A stretch of 64,000 bases of DNA from CAVPXC01 sp963709505 (GCA_963709505.1 CAVPXC010000024.1:1-64000); one strand, 5' to 3'. Shown: positions 1 through 9,345, counted from the first letter of the stretch. Made by a program: numbers and translations. Notes: generated from the letters alone by a model not told the origin.

Positions 1-1
1 G

Positions 2-862
2 ACGTCCACAATTCCGTCAACGGCTACGACGGCTCCCATTGCCGGTCCTTCCACGGAAGGTGCAACGCTGCAGCCTCTGAGCCCGGAGGAGTGCAACGAG
101 CTGGCCCAAGCCATGGGAGAAACGCTGGACGTCCAGGTGACTCAGGGAGACGTACCGATCACCGATCCCTCAACCGGCGCAAGCGGTATGGGCTGCGAAA
201 CGAAAGCCACGGGAACAGGGGAGCAGTTCTCTAGCCCGGATGCGGTGGTGATCGAGCTGGCAGCCATGTTGGAAGCCCAGGGCTGGCAGGAGGACCCGAT
301 GCTTGCCTCCGGCGGGCCGACGGGCTTCGGCGAGGGCTTCCGCAAGGACGATCAGATGTGCATGGCGGTCGCCCAGTGGTGGCCGGACGCCTCAGCCAAC
401 TGCCCGCAGGACCAACCCGTCTCGGCGTGCGAGGTGACTCCCGCCCAACAGGCGTACACGGTAACGCTCGACTCCGCGCAGAGCACAACAGCAGCGACGG
501 CCACGCCAACCGCAGCAGCGCCGCCGCAAGGTTGGCAAACCTACGCCAATCCGCTTGGCTTCAGCATCTCCTATCCGGCTACGTGGACCGCGCAACAGCT
601 CCCGGCGCAGGGTGACAATACGCTCTTCACGGAGGCCTTGCAAGGATCCGAGGGTGAGGTCGAGTTGCAATGGGGCATGGGCTTCGGCGGCGCATGTCCT
701 GAGGGATATACGACCGTGCAAGTGGCGCAGGGTGAACTCCCCACGTGCTACACCAAGAACGCCGATGGGACCGAAAGCTGGACCCAGATCAACAAGGAGC
801 TGGAGCTTACCGGCTTCTCCGCGAATGCCCGCACCAGCAACGCGGGATCCGGCGAGCCATGA
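2..862 (+). CDS. Exported protein with PsbP-like C-terminal domain, 5' partial
   Basis: The frame is open from the first bases of the window, so the start lies outside it; the stop is at 860-862. The visible part begins with a Thr/Ser/Pro-rich stretch typical of the linker after a lipoprotein signal. A cysteine-containing region follows (GMGCETKATG and two further cysteines near ASANCPQDQPVSACEV). After a second low-complexity linker the C-terminal third begins GWQTYANPLGFSISYPATW, the hallmark opening of PsbP/DUF1795-like folds in secreted Chloroflexota proteins. An extracytoplasmic role is inferred from this composition. No catalytic motif is visible, so the exact function is unknown. The next downstream reading frame has no clear start of its own. 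Confidence 0.7.
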   Translation, partial: TSTIPSTATTAPIAGPSTEGATLQPLSPEECNELAQAMGETLDVQVTQGDVPITDPSTGASGMGCETKATGTGEQFSSPDAVVIELAAMLEAQGWQEDPMLASGGPTGFGEGFRKDDQMCMAVAQWWPDASANCPQDQPVSACEVTPAQQAYTVTLDSAQSTTAATATPTAAAPPQGWQTYANPLGFSISYPATWTAQQLPAQGDNTLFTEALQGSEGEVELQWGMGFGGACPEGYTTVQVAQGELPTCYTKNADGTESWTQINKELELTGFSANARTSNAGSGEP

Positions 863-891
863 CCTCGTGCTTGAGGTCCTGTCTACTCTGA

Positions 892-1422
892 GCTTTCCTA
901 CAGATCGCAGCCATCACCGCAACGCAGGTCATTACCTACTCGCCGGGGCCGCCCACCGGTACGCCGCAGGAGGGGAGTTGCTGGACTAACTCGCTCGCCG
1001 TCTGGCGCGCGGATGCCTGGCGGTGCATGGTCGGAAATGCAATCTACGATCCATGCTTTTCCCAAGATGACAGCGTCATCTGCGGTGCTGACCCGGTGAC
1101 GCCAACCGTCAGCTTTGCGCTCACGCTGACCGAGCCTTTGCCCGTAGCGGAGGTCCCGCCGGACGCGGCGACTCATGCTTGGCTGGTCGAGCTACCCGAC
1201 GGTACCGTATGTGGGTACGCAACCGGAGCTACCGGCGGCGTGGGGGACGAGCGTATCAACTACCTGTGTCCCAGCTCGAACCCGGACCAGCAAGTCGTGA
1301 TCCTGGGCGACCTCCAACCCGGCCCAGTGTGGATGGCGTCGTACGCAGTGCTGACCGGTGAGATGCCAGACTTGACTGTTGTGGAATCTGTTATGGTGCC
1401 TATTCGCACGATCTGGAAGTAA
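892..1422 (+). pseudogene. Orphan extracellular domain lacking a start (5'-truncated)
   Basis: The frame is open from just after a TGA at 889-891 to the stop at 1420-1422, and it reads like protein throughout, including GSCWTNSLAVWRADAWRCM, VGNAIYDPCF and WLVELPDGTVCGYATGATGG. The first ATG (1027) lies in the middle of this conserved stretch, and nothing upstream looks like a start or signal peptide. I therefore read it as the C-terminal domain of a larger exported protein that has lost its 5' part, or been joined to the preceding gene by an indel. Four or more cysteines suggest disulfides. Its last 33 residues are found again, diverged, at 4702-4800. The function of the domain is not known to me. 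Confidence 0.55.
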
Positions 1423-1640
1423 CAGGCCCGTGGCGGCCTGGCTGCCCTGACCCTGGAGGGCAAATTGCGCAATTTGCCCTACAGGGTACCGCACGTGTAG
1501 GCCACGTTTTCGCCACGGCCATGATTTGATGGAACAGAACTTAGGATCTGCGGGCAGAGCCGGCCTGCTAACGATCCGTCGGTTGCGACCCTGGTTGCGT
1601 AGACAACTTGTCCGGCACCAATCACGTTAGGAGGATAACC

Positions 1641-3389
1641 ATGGAAGTCTCACGACGCGATTTCGTCAGGATTTGTGGTGCAGGCGCGGCGGTTGCCGGA
1701 CTAAGCAGCGTGCTGCCCGCTCACGCGCTTGGGGCTGCCGCTGCTGCCACCAGCGCGGCCGGAACCGCCGCCTCAGCCAGCCCGGCCGCAGCGCGCCTGG
1801 CGAAGGTGTTGGCGTCGACCCTGCAGCAACGCCTACAGGAGGCGGAGCCTCTCGACCCTCTCGTCGCCCAGACCGTGCAGATCGCCGCGAACATGGAGCC
1901 GGTGATACCGCACGTCGACCAGGCGGCCGCGGTACAGAAGAAACTGGCTGCGCTTGAGAAGAAGACCGGGAAAAAGCCGAACATCCTGGTCTACCTTATG
2001 GACAACGTAGGCTACGGCGATGTGGGCATCAACGGCGGCGGCTTGCTCGCCGGCACGCCCACGCCGAACATCGATCGCCTGGGACAGGAAGGCCTGCATC
2101 TCCTGTCAACCTATTCGCAGCCTTCGTGTACGCCCACTCGCGTCACCTTGTTGACCGGACGCCTTCCCATGCGGACCGGCGCACTGCATCCGGGTTTTGC
2201 CGGCCAGCCAGGCGTCCTGGAAAACGAGACCACCGTCGCTGAAGTATTGAGCGATGCGGGCTATGTGACCCAGGCCATCGGTAAATGGCACTGCGGCGAG
2301 GACGTGGGGTCGCAGCCACAGAACGTAGGCTTTGACGATTTCTACGGCTTTCTGGGCTGGTCCGGCTTGTACACGGACTGGCGGGACGAGAATACGCTGC
2401 CTGAGTGGGTCCTGAGCCCGGAGCGCCAGGCCTTTGCCCAGGCCGAAGATTTCAACCACTATCTCGTCCATGCGACCAAGGGTCAGGAGGTCGAGAACCT
2501 CGAGGAGCTGACCGTCGACGTCATTTCCGAATGCGACGACAAGTTCGCGACCTACTCGGAAGACTTCATCAAGAAGATGGCCAAGGGCGACCAGCCGTTC
2601 TTCCTTTACCACTGCACCCGCGGTGCACACGTCAAGAACTACCCCAGCGCCAAGTTCAAGGGGAAATCGCCGGCGAAGTATCCTTACAAGGACTGCATTG
2701 TGGAGATGGACGACATCCTTGGCCGGCTGGTCGAGGCACTCGACGATACGGAGCAGCTCGAGAACACGCTGATCTTCGTCCTCTCTGACAACGGCCCGAT
2801 GATGGAACCGTGGCCCGACGCCGGCTATACGCCGTTCCGCGGCGGCATCGGCACGACCTGGGAAGGGGGTGTACGTGTCCCAGGCATCGCCTACTGGAAG
2901 GGCATGATCGAGCCAGGCCAGGTCACCGACCAGCTATTCGATCTTGCGGACCTGTTCACCACCTCGGCGGCGCTCGCCGGCGTTGACTACCGACCGCCCG
3001 ACGACCAATACCTCGACGGCATCGACCAGACATCGTTCCTGCTTTCGGACGCCGGCCAGTCGAACCGAAAGTACGAATACTACTGGCTGGGACAAACACT
3101 GAGCGGGCTTCGCGTGGCCGAATACAAGTTCATGCTTGCCGGCATGTCCTGGGATGAACCAGATGTCGTCAATGGCGAGTCTGCAACAGTGCAAGAGACC
3201 TATTCGACCCCCAAGCTGTTCAACCTGTACCTTGACCCCAAGGAACGGTACAGCTTCTTTAACCGGCAAACCTTCCTGGACAACCTGTTCAGCGACCCCT
3301 TGAATGCACACGTTGCTACGTTCCAGGAGTACCCGGGCAAGAAAGCCGTGATCAAGGGAGAGATCCAGGACTTCCTGCTGAACAAGTGA
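1641..3389 (+). CDS. Tat-exported type I (formylglycine) sulfatase
   Basis: This is a 582-residue sulfatase of the alkaline-phosphatase superfamily, predicted to hydrolyse a sulfate ester outside the cytoplasm. The start at 1641 is chosen over an in-frame TTG upstream because AGGAGG sits 6 nt before it (1629-1634). The N-terminus is a twin-arginine signal (SRRDFVR followed by an Ala-rich hydrophobic stretch). The active-site motif is CTPTR within SQPSCTPTRVTLLTGRLPM, the C-x-P-x-R form in which Cys becomes formylglycine. The metal-site motif reads MDNVGYGDVG, with Asn where the second Asp of DD is usual, and a later DNG sits in VLSDNGP. No sulfatase-maturing enzyme gene lies in the window. 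The substrate cannot be told from sequence. Confidence 0.9.
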   Translation: MEVSRRDFVRICGAGAAVAGLSSVLPAHALGAAAAATSAAGTAASASPAAARLAKVLASTLQQRLQEAEPLDPLVAQTVQIAANMEPVIPHVDQAAAVQKKLAALEKKTGKKPNILVYLMDNVGYGDVGINGGGLLAGTPTPNIDRLGQEGLHLLSTYSQPSCTPTRVTLLTGRLPMRTGALHPGFAGQPGVLENETTVAEVLSDAGYVTQAIGKWHCGEDVGSQPQNVGFDDFYGFLGWSGLYTDWRDENTLPEWVLSPERQAFAQAEDFNHYLVHATKGQEVENLEELTVDVISECDDKFATYSEDFIKKMAKGDQPFFLYHCTRGAHVKNYPSAKFKGKSPAKYPYKDCIVEMDDILGRLVEALDDTEQLENTLIFVLSDNGPMMEPWPDAGYTPFRGGIGTTWEGGVRVPGIAYWKGMIEPGQVTDQLFDLADLFTTSAALAGVDYRPPDDQYLDGIDQTSFLLSDAGQSNRKYEYYWLGQTLSGLRVAEYKFMLAGMSWDEPDVVNGESATVQETYSTPKLFNLYLDPKERYSFFNRQTFLDNLFSDPLNAHVATFQEYPGKKAVIKGEIQDFLLNK

Positions 3390-3423
3390 GTCTGCACCAA
3401 GGCAGAGTGTTCCGCACCGGCGG

Positions 3424-3461
3424 TGCATCTCTTCTCCCATATCATTGGGAGAAGAGATGCA
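3424..3461 (+). terminator. Hairpin after the sulfatase gene
   Basis: A perfect 16-bp stem (3424-3439 with 3446-3461, starting TGCATCTCTTCTCCCA) around a 6-nt loop lies 35 nt after the sulfatase stop and before the next start. No U-run follows, so it could equally stabilise the mRNA 3' end. Confidence 0.5.
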
Positions 3462-3499
3462 AACACCTTGTTGCATCTGGACAGTGAAGGGATTAGCCC

Positions 3500-4645
3500 A
3501 TGAAAGGTCGATATGTTTTCGTCCTGGTCTTTGTGGTGTTGGTGCTTGGGGCCTGCGGTGCGACCACGCCTGCATCAACTCCCGCCGCGCCGCCTGCCGA
3601 GGCTCCGCCAACAGCGACGGCTGCTATGGGCACCGCTGCATCGGCCCAAGTCCCCGAGCCAAGCGTCGGGCAATCGATGACGCCCCCCGTGGCCCTCACC
3701 GCAACGCCTGCCGTCGTGCCCACGGCGACAGCAAGCACAAGCTCACAGCCAGCCTGGCAGGTCGAAACGCTGCTGGTCGCGCCTGGTGAGCCGGGCCGGC
3801 TCTACGCCCTGCTGAAGGACAGCTCGGGGCCGTTGTGGGCATTCCCGGCCTCCAGTGTTCGGCTGATGATCAGCGACGACTTCGCCGTGACGTGGGTGCC
3901 TTTCCCGGGCGGCCTGCCCGTTCCCGCGACTTGCATGGTCAACGTCAACCTGGACTATGCCGCGGCCGACGCGCTCTACGCCAGCACCTGCCAGGGTCTT
4001 TACGTTTGGGATCCGCAGGGCCAGGCCTGGGCAAAGCGCTCCGATCGGTTGACAAACGTTGTGGCGGTGGCTTACGGCCAGCCCGACAGCGTCTGGGCGG
4101 CCGCGCTGGGCGACGGCGTCATCCGCAGCAGCGACGGGGGCAGGACGTGGCAGGATGCCAGCACGGGCCTGATCACCTTCGGCGGCATGGCCAACTTGGG
4201 CTTCGACCCGCGCGACAACAGCACGCTTTACGGCATTATCCGGCCGCAGTACGCAGGCAGCTACCTTCGCCGGGGTACGCCGGACGGCCGCTGGCAGACG
4301 ATGCCCACACCGCTGGACAATGCCACCATCGAGACCGGCATGACCGTCGATGGCGGCACGGGCGCGCTCTATGTCACGACCCAGGTCGCGCCGGCTGGGC
4401 TCTGGCGGTCGCTCAATCCCAACACCGCTGATGTAGCAGATGTGCAGTGGGAGGTGGTTCACGACTTTGGCTCGAACGTACAGGTCAGCCTGCTGGCCTC
4501 GGGATGGAGCCCGCAGGGGCTGGCGATCTACGCCAACATCTTCCCGCTGACACCCCTTGCCGGGGGCGGCGCCAGCGTTGGCAACCCGGTGCTCCATCGC
4601 TCGCCGGACGGCGGGCAGACGTGGGAGCCGTTGGCGACGCCGTAG
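3500..4645 (+). CDS. Lipoprotein with Asp-box/BNR beta-propeller repeats
   Basis: A 381-residue lipoprotein. A hydrophobic signal ends in the lipobox LGAC (Cys at about residue 19), followed by a roughly 60-residue Ala/Pro/Thr linker. The rest carries Asp-box motifs such as SSDGGRTWQDAS and RSPDGGQTWEPL, spaced as in sortilin/Vps10, sialidase and Ycf48-like beta-propellers. It is therefore an outward-facing propeller anchored to the membrane by lipid. No sialidase catalytic Arg triad can be argued from the sequence, so a binding or scaffold role is as likely as an enzyme. The start at 3500 follows a GAAGGG sequence. The gene sits between the sulfatase and a decayed domain copy. Confidence 0.8.
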   Translation: MKGRYVFVLVFVVLVLGACGATTPASTPAAPPAEAPPTATAAMGTAASAQVPEPSVGQSMTPPVALTATPAVVPTATASTSSQPAWQVETLLVAPGEPGRLYALLKDSSGPLWAFPASSVRLMISDDFAVTWVPFPGGLPVPATCMVNVNLDYAAADALYASTCQGLYVWDPQGQAWAKRSDRLTNVVAVAYGQPDSVWAAALGDGVIRSSDGGRTWQDASTGLITFGGMANLGFDPRDNSTLYGIIRPQYAGSYLRRGTPDGRWQTMPTPLDNATIETGMTVDGGTGALYVTTQVAPAGLWRSLNPNTADVADVQWEVVHDFGSNVQVSLLASGWSPQGLAIYANIFPLTPLAGGGASVGNPVLHRSPDGGQTWEPLATP

Positions 4646-4701
4646 ATCCCCGAAGCAGGCGCTGCGCCGGCCCGCCGGCACCCGCTCGGCGCATATGTAG
4701 C

Positions 4702-4800
4702 GCACATTGGATGGCTCACAGAGCTGTGGCGACCGGTGGGATGCCGCGTCTCACGGTCATGGAGTCTGCCATGGTGCCCCTCCGCACCGTCTGGAAGTAG
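4702..4800 (+). pseudogene. Tail remnant of a paralogue of the 892-1422 domain
   Basis: This frame encodes WMAHRAVATGGMPRLTVM and then ESAMVPLRTVWK followed by a stop. It aligns without gaps to the end of the domain at 892-1422 (WMASYAVLTGEMPDLTVV, then ESVMVPIRTIWK). The nucleotide sequence is also clearly related over about 95 bases. Nothing upstream of 4702 continues the similarity, so only the last 33 codons or so of a second copy remain, placed just after the beta-propeller lipoprotein gene. Confidence 0.75.
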
Positions 4801-4853
4801 CCAGTGGTGGTCTGAGCCGGATCATCCCCTCTCCTCACCTCAGCACAATAGAC

Positions 4854-4890
4854 AACGCCCGTCTCGGATTCCCCCTCCGAGACGGGCGTT
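4854..4890. terminator. Bidirectional intrinsic terminator
   Basis: A perfect 15-bp GC-rich stem (4854-4868 with 4876-4890, AACGCCCGTCTCGGA) has a 7-nt loop and A/T ends. It lies between the plus-strand genes on the left and the convergent minus-strand gene ending at 4912, where a two-way terminator is expected. Confidence 0.75.
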
Positions 4891-4911
4891 TGCATGCTTA
4901 GTTTGATCGGT

Positions 4912-5346
4912 TTATGCCCGGATGAAGCTCCAGCCTATTCGAGCCATCGTGAAGAACACGATGGCGACAATCGCCGTGGCAATGACTTTGTCGTCCATTT
5001 TCAGCCACAGCGCCAGAACGCCAAATATCACCAGACCGAAGAGACCGATCATCACGAGCAGCGCAGGTAGCGCAGCGCCCCACTGGCGATCCTTCATTTG
5101 CTGTTTGATGTCGGCGTACGACACATCGATGTCTCTTTCTACCTTGACCCCTGTGCCAACAAAGACTGACTTCTCGATCAGCGGGATGTCTTCTTCGTCT
5201 TCGTTGCCCATGCCGGCCATGATTTCGGCGCCCACATCACGCCCACTGCGTCGGGTTGTCTGACCTTGCGCGGTGAGCAGCCAGATGAACCCGACAATCA
5301 GGATGATCAAACTCAGAATGGTAAGAACGAGGAATGGAACGAACAT
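4912..5346 (-). CDS. Small membrane protein, unknown
   Basis: A 144-residue protein with a transmembrane segment at residues 3-25 (FLVLTILSLIILIVGFIWLL), a charged middle of about 65 residues rich in Asp/Glu, and two closely spaced segments near the C-terminus (about 94-140). The middle probably lies on one face of the membrane. I do not recognise the family. An AGAGG-like ribosome site precedes the ATG. The gene stands alone between a terminator and the hflX 3' end. Confidence 0.65.
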   Translation of the reverse strand: MFVPFLVLTILSLIILIVGFIWLLTAQGQTTRRSGRDVGAEIMAGMGNEDEEDIPLIEKSVFVGTGVKVERDIDVSYADIKQQMKDRQWGAALPALLVMIGLFGLVIFGVLALWLKMDDKVIATAIVAIVFFTMARIGWSFIRA

Positions 5347-5423
5347 GGCAGGCCTCTAAGGTCACACGCGATCATAGCCTCTCAGCGTTCGAACGCTTGC
5401 TACGGGTAGATTTGAGACGGCCT

Positions 5424-6733
5424 TCAGGTCTTTACCGCGCCGCGCAGCGCAAAGGGCTCATATCGTCCCGCCATTTCCTTGGGCAGCAGTCCCCGGAGGT
5501 GCACACCTTGATCGGTGTGCTCCTCCAATTCGACCAGCCCATGGACGTGCCACAGGTTGACCAGCTCGCCCGCACGGTAGGGGATCAGCGCCTCGGCCGG
5601 CACCATGCTGCGGTTCAGCACCTCCTCGACCCGCTCGAGCAGCTTGTCCACGCCCCACCCTGTCTCGGCGGCAATCGGCACCGCATCGGGAAACTGACTG
5701 CCCAATGCCTCCCAGACGCCCTCCGGATCCGGCAGCAGATCCACCTTGTTCAGCGCCGACACGATCGGCTTGTCGATCACGCCAAGCTCCCGCAGTACCT
5801 CACCCACGGTATGCGCCTGCTGCAAGGCATTGTCGTGGGTTATGTCAATGACATGCAGCAGCAGATCGGAATCGTCGATCTCCTCCAGCGTGGCGCGGAA
5901 GGAGGCAACCAAGGCCGTCGGCAACTTCTGGATGAAGCCGACCGTGTCGGTCACCAGCACCTCGCGCCCGCCCGGCAGCCGCACGCGCCGCGTCGTCGGG
6001 TCCAAGGTTGCAAACAGCATGTCGGCCGACAACACGCCAGCGCCCGCGCCCTCCGGCCCGGCCAAGCGGGTCAGCGCGTTTAGCAACGTGCTCTTGCCGG
6101 CATTGGTGTAGCCGACCAGCGAGACGGTGCTGAGCGCCGCGCCTTTCGCCGGTCGCGGTAACGCTGGCGGTGGGCGCGCACTTCCTCAAGCTCGCGGCGC
6201 AGATGCGCGATCCGCCGGCCGATCTCGCGACGGTCCACCTCGAGCTGCGTCTCGCCAGGCCCACGCAGGCCCACGCCGCCGGTGCCGCTCGCCGCCGAGC
6301 CGCCGCCCGCTTGGCGGGCCAGATGCGTCCAGGCGCGGGTCAGGCGCGGCAGGCGATATTCGTACTGCGCCAGCTCGACCTGCAGCGCGCCCTCGCTGGT
6401 GCGCGCGTGCTTGGCGAAGATGTCCAAAATCAGCGCCGTGCGGTCAATGACTTTGATCTCGTCGTCCTTGACGGCCTTTTCGATCTCGCGCTGCTGCCGT
6501 GGGCTGAGCTCGGCGTCGAAGAGAATCACGCTCGCGCCCAACTCGGCGCGCAAGGCGATGATCTCCTGCAGCTTGCCCGAGCCGATCAACGTCGCCGGGT
6601 TGGGCGTGGCAATGCGCTGGGTGATCTCACCCACGACTAAAAGGCCGGCAGTGGAGGCGAGCTGCGCTAACTCGGCCAGCAAATCTTCCAGGCTGAAGTC
6701 GCCCGGGTGGCCCTTGAGCTCGAACCCCACCAT
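5424..6733 (-). CDS. hflX: HflX GTPase, frame broken by one base
   Basis: HflX is a ribosome-associated GTPase of the Obg-HflX superfamily that splits stalled or hibernating 70S ribosomes. The N-terminal half carries the HflX domain (VVGEITQRIATPNPATLIGS), a basic coiled region and GPGETQLEVDRR; the GTPase half has GYTNAGKST (P-loop), DTVGFIQ (G3) and NKVD (G4). The two halves lie in different frames. Adding one A to the AAA run at about 6144-6146 (minus strand) joins them smoothly into RDRRKGAALSTVSLVGYTN, giving about 436 residues, normal for the family. The start at 6733 has AGGAG 9 nt upstream; an in-frame extension to 6835 is possible. I think sequence error is more likely than gene loss. 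Confidence 0.85.
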
Positions 6734-6803
6734 CAGCGCGGTCTCCTGAGGTTGGTTTGGGTAGATAAAGCGATCGTTAGTCAGGGTAAATCTCCCGAAG
6801 GGT

Positions 6804-6894
6804 GTAGACAAGTAGACAAGGAAACAAGTAGACAAGGTGCGGATCGGTCTGCCCTTGTTTCCTTGCCTGCTTGTCTACTTGTTTCCTTGTCTAC
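6804..6894. repeat. Word-type inverted repeat (GTAGACAA / GGAAACAA)
   Basis: The words GTAGACAA and GGAAACAA are repeated forward (6804-6837) and then as their reverse complements (6853-6894), in a different order in each arm, so the arms can pair in several registers. The repeat fills the gap between the aminotransferase stop and hflX and abuts the stop codon of the former. Confidence 0.75.
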
Positions 6895-8072
6895 TACAAT
6901 TCAAGTGTACGCACGCGGGCCATTGCCTCGGCGATTGTCTTCGTCTCCGTGCCCATGCTGATGCGGATGTAGCCTTGACCGCTGGGGCCGTAGGCGTCGC
7001 CGGGGGTAAAGCTGACGCCGGTCTCGAGCAACACCTTGTCGGCGAACTCGATCGAGCCGTAGCCCTTCGGCGGCAGGGCCCAGACGTAGAGGCTGGCCTT
7101 GGGCGTTTCAGCTTCCATGCCGATGGCACGGATGGTCTCCAGGATCATGTCGCGTCGCTGCTGGTACTCGGCGTTGCGCGCCGCCATCCAGGAGTCGTCG
7201 CCGTTCAAGGCCGCAGTCGCCGCATCCTGGATCGGCCGGAAGATGCCGCTGTCGATGTTGCTCTTGGTCTGCAAAAGCGCCTTGACCGCTACGGCGTTGC
7301 CGACGGCCATGCCCGTGCGCCAACCGGCCATGTGGTGGCTCTTGCTGAGCGAGTTGAACTCCAGCGTCACATCCTTGGCGCCCGGCACGGCCAGCACGCT
7401 CGGCGCGGCATAGCCATCGAAGCACACGTCGGCATAAGGCAGGTCCGAGCAGAGCAGGATGTCGTAGCGGCGACAGAAATCGACCGCCTCCTCGTAGAAG
7501 CTCATCGGTGCGATGGCGCCGGTCGGGTTGTTGGGATACGAGATCCACATCAGCCGAGAGCGCTCGGCTACGGCCACCGGGATGGCCTTGAGATCCGGCA
7601 GCCAGCCAAGCCGCTGCTCCAGCACCATGAAGTGGACGTCGGCCCCGGCCAGCTTGGCGCCCATCTGGTAGGTCGGATAGCCGGGATCGGGCACGAGGGC
7701 GATATCGCCTGGATCGAGCCAGGCCAATGCGATGTTGGCCAGCCCTTCCTTGGAGCCGATCAGCGGCAGTGTCTCCGGCCCGGGATCCAGGGTCACGCCA
7801 AAACGGCGCTGGTAATAGTCGGCGATGGCATTTTTTAGCTCCGGCGTGCCGCCGTAGCCCGCATAGCCGTGTTTCTTGGGATCGTGCGCCGTCCTGCACA
7901 GCTCGTCGATGATGAATGCCGGCGGCGGCGCATCAGGCTCGCCGATGTCCAGCCGGATGATGTCGAGGCCCTCGCTGGCCAGCTTCCGCAACCGGGCGGC
8001 ATGGGCGGCGAAGACGTACATTGGAACGTTGTCGAGTCGTTTTGCGGGTCGCATTGGTTGGGTACTCTCCAT
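6894..8072 (-). CDS. Class I/II PLP aminotransferase (DapL/AspC-like)
   Basis: A 392-residue fold-type I aminotransferase of the AspC/LL-diaminopimelate aminotransferase group. Visible landmarks are GEPDAPPP near the N-terminus, GYAGYGGTPELK, the Asn of SYPNNPTGA, the Asp/Tyr of SDLPYADVCF, the PLP lysine in NSLSKSHHMAGWR and a C-terminal RISMGT that binds the substrate carboxylate. The length is typical. Its likely reaction is amino transfer from glutamate or alanine to a 2-oxo acid; a role in lysine/diaminopimelate synthesis is possible but cannot be fixed from sequence alone. A shorter start at 8054 (MRPAKRLDN) is also plausible. Confidence 0.85.
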   Translation of the reverse strand: MESTQPMRPAKRLDNVPMYVFAAHAARLRKLASEGLDIIRLDIGEPDAPPPAFIIDELCRTAHDPKKHGYAGYGGTPELKNAIADYYQRRFGVTLDPGPETLPLIGSKEGLANIALAWLDPGDIALVPDPGYPTYQMGAKLAGADVHFMVLEQRLGWLPDLKAIPVAVAERSRLMWISYPNNPTGAIAPMSFYEEAVDFCRRYDILLCSDLPYADVCFDGYAAPSVLAVPGAKDVTLEFNSLSKSHHMAGWRTGMAVGNAVAVKALLQTKSNIDSGIFRPIQDAATAALNGDDSWMAARNAEYQQRRDMILETIRAIGMEAETPKASLYVWALPPKGYGSIEFADKVLLETGVSFTPGDAYGPSGQGYIRISMGTETKTIAEAMARVRTLEL

Positions 8073-8230
8073 TTGATTGGTTCAGTTGTGTCAAGCCGAT
8101 GCTCGTTAAGTTGGATTCTGTACCGTGACACCTGCTCGGCGAGGATCCCTGCTGATCAACGTGGATTCTTTGCCGAGCCTCAGGATGACAGTATAGCCAA
8201 AGAGTCTCAGAATGAAACGAGTGGATGAGT

Positions 8231-9259
8231 CTAGAACGGCGCTTGCTTCTCTAGATACGCCTGCAGCAGCCGGCCCACGCGTTCCAGGCTTGCTGCTTCG
8301 ACCTTGTCCACGGTGTCGTCGATAGTGCGGCGGTACGGATAGTCTGAGCCAGCGATGCTGACGGCCGGTATCGCGCGCTCGCGAAAGGCGAGTAGCCCGC
8401 TGTCTACCGCGCCGCGCGCTTCCGGCACAAACCAGGCTTCGTAGCCCAGTTCTTTGCCCAGCGTCCAGAGCGTCTGGCTCAGCGCTGGGTCGGAATTACT
8501 GTCGATTGGAAAGCGTTGGTCTGCCGCGCCTACGGAATCCAGCAGGATCACCGCTTCGGGCAATGGTTCACTTGGCAGGCTCTCTGCTAGCGACTTGGCG
8601 CCGGCGCTTACCGGCTCGCCGCCGCTTGGCGCGTACTGTCCGTCAAGAAACACCAGCCACACCTCGCGGGTCAGCCTGGTCTTGTCCAGTGATCGTGCCA
8701 ACTCCAGCAGAACTGCCACACCGCTTGCGCCGCCGTTGGCGCCGGGCACTGGCTGGGTGCGATTAGCCTCAGTGGGATCCAAGTCGGCCAGCGGAGGCGT
8801 GTCATAGTGCGTGCCCAGAATCACCAGTGAGCCGCTTCCAGCTTTGCCGATGAGGGTTCGCAGAGCAACACCACCGGCGTCGACGCTCTGCTCTTCAACC
8901 TGCCAACCGGCCCGGGTCAGCTCGTCAGCAATCGCGGCTGCGGCTGCGGCATGCGCTTCGGCGCCCACAGGCTGCGGCCCAAGCGCTGCGAGCGAGGCCA
9001 CGCTGGCCTGGGCACGCAGCGCGTCAAAGCCCTGGACGACCGCAGTCGGCGCCGGCGGCGGCACAGCGGTGCGCGCCGGCAGGCTTTCCACCAGCGGTCG
9101 CGGCGTGAGGATCACGGTCGGCTCGACGTTGGAGGCCACCCAAATATCTCGCCCAACCTGGAAGATCCAGAAAAGGGCCGCCAGGAACAAGGCCACGAGC
9201 AGCAGCTCGAGCCAATATTCTCGGATCCATTGGGTAAGGCGGCTTCTTGTATTTGGCAT
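8231..9259 (-). CDS. M28-family peptidase homologue with degenerate zinc site
   Basis: A 342-residue membrane-anchored protein: one N-terminal transmembrane helix (about residues 14-33), then an M28 (aminopeptidase Y/S) domain. The first ligand motif is kept (GTHYDTPP), but the bridging Asp motif GANDxxSG reads GANGGASGVA, the catalytic EE motif reads FLDGQYAPSG, and the last His reads YPYRRTIDDT. Only the first His and the Asp of LLDSVGA appear intact, so two zinc ions are unlikely to be held. I infer a non-catalytic binding protein. The start at 9259 is chosen because the longer open frame runs into repeat DNA and Der-coding sequence. Confidence 0.8.
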   Translation of the reverse strand: MPNTRSRLTQWIREYWLELLLVALFLAALFWIFQVGRDIWVASNVEPTVILTPRPLVESLPARTAVPPPAPTAVVQGFDALRAQASVASLAALGPQPVGAEAHAAAAAAIADELTRAGWQVEEQSVDAGGVALRTLIGKAGSGSLVILGTHYDTPPLADLDPTEANRTQPVPGANGGASGVAVLLELARSLDKTRLTREVWLVFLDGQYAPSGGEPVSAGAKSLAESLPSEPLPEAVILLDSVGAADQRFPIDSNSDPALSQTLWTLGKELGYEAWFVPEARGAVDSGLLAFRERAIPAVSIAGSDYPYRRTIDDTVDKVEAASLERVGRLLQAYLEKQAPF

Positions 9260-9268
9260 GGGGGTGCG

Positions 9269-9345
9269 AGGTGTCAGGTGCAGGTGGCAGGTGGCAGGTC
9301 GGAGGTTTGAGTTCTTGCAACCTGCACCTGCCACCTGACACTTGC
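9269..9345. repeat. Word-type inverted repeat (CAGGTGGCAGGT)
   Basis: GCAGGTGGCAGGTGGCAGGT-type words read forward from 9269 and come back as AACCTGCACCTGCCACCTG at 9318-9337. The repeat fills the whole Der/M28 gap and touches the Der stop codon. The same vocabulary (CAGGTGGCA, GCAGGTTGCAGG) recurs at 24200-24262. Confidence 0.75.

Noticed and set aside
5424..6835. Programmed ribosomal frameshift in hflX and similar genes
   Set aside because: The sites lack slippery heptamers with downstream structure, involve many unrelated genes, and are mostly homopolymer length changes.
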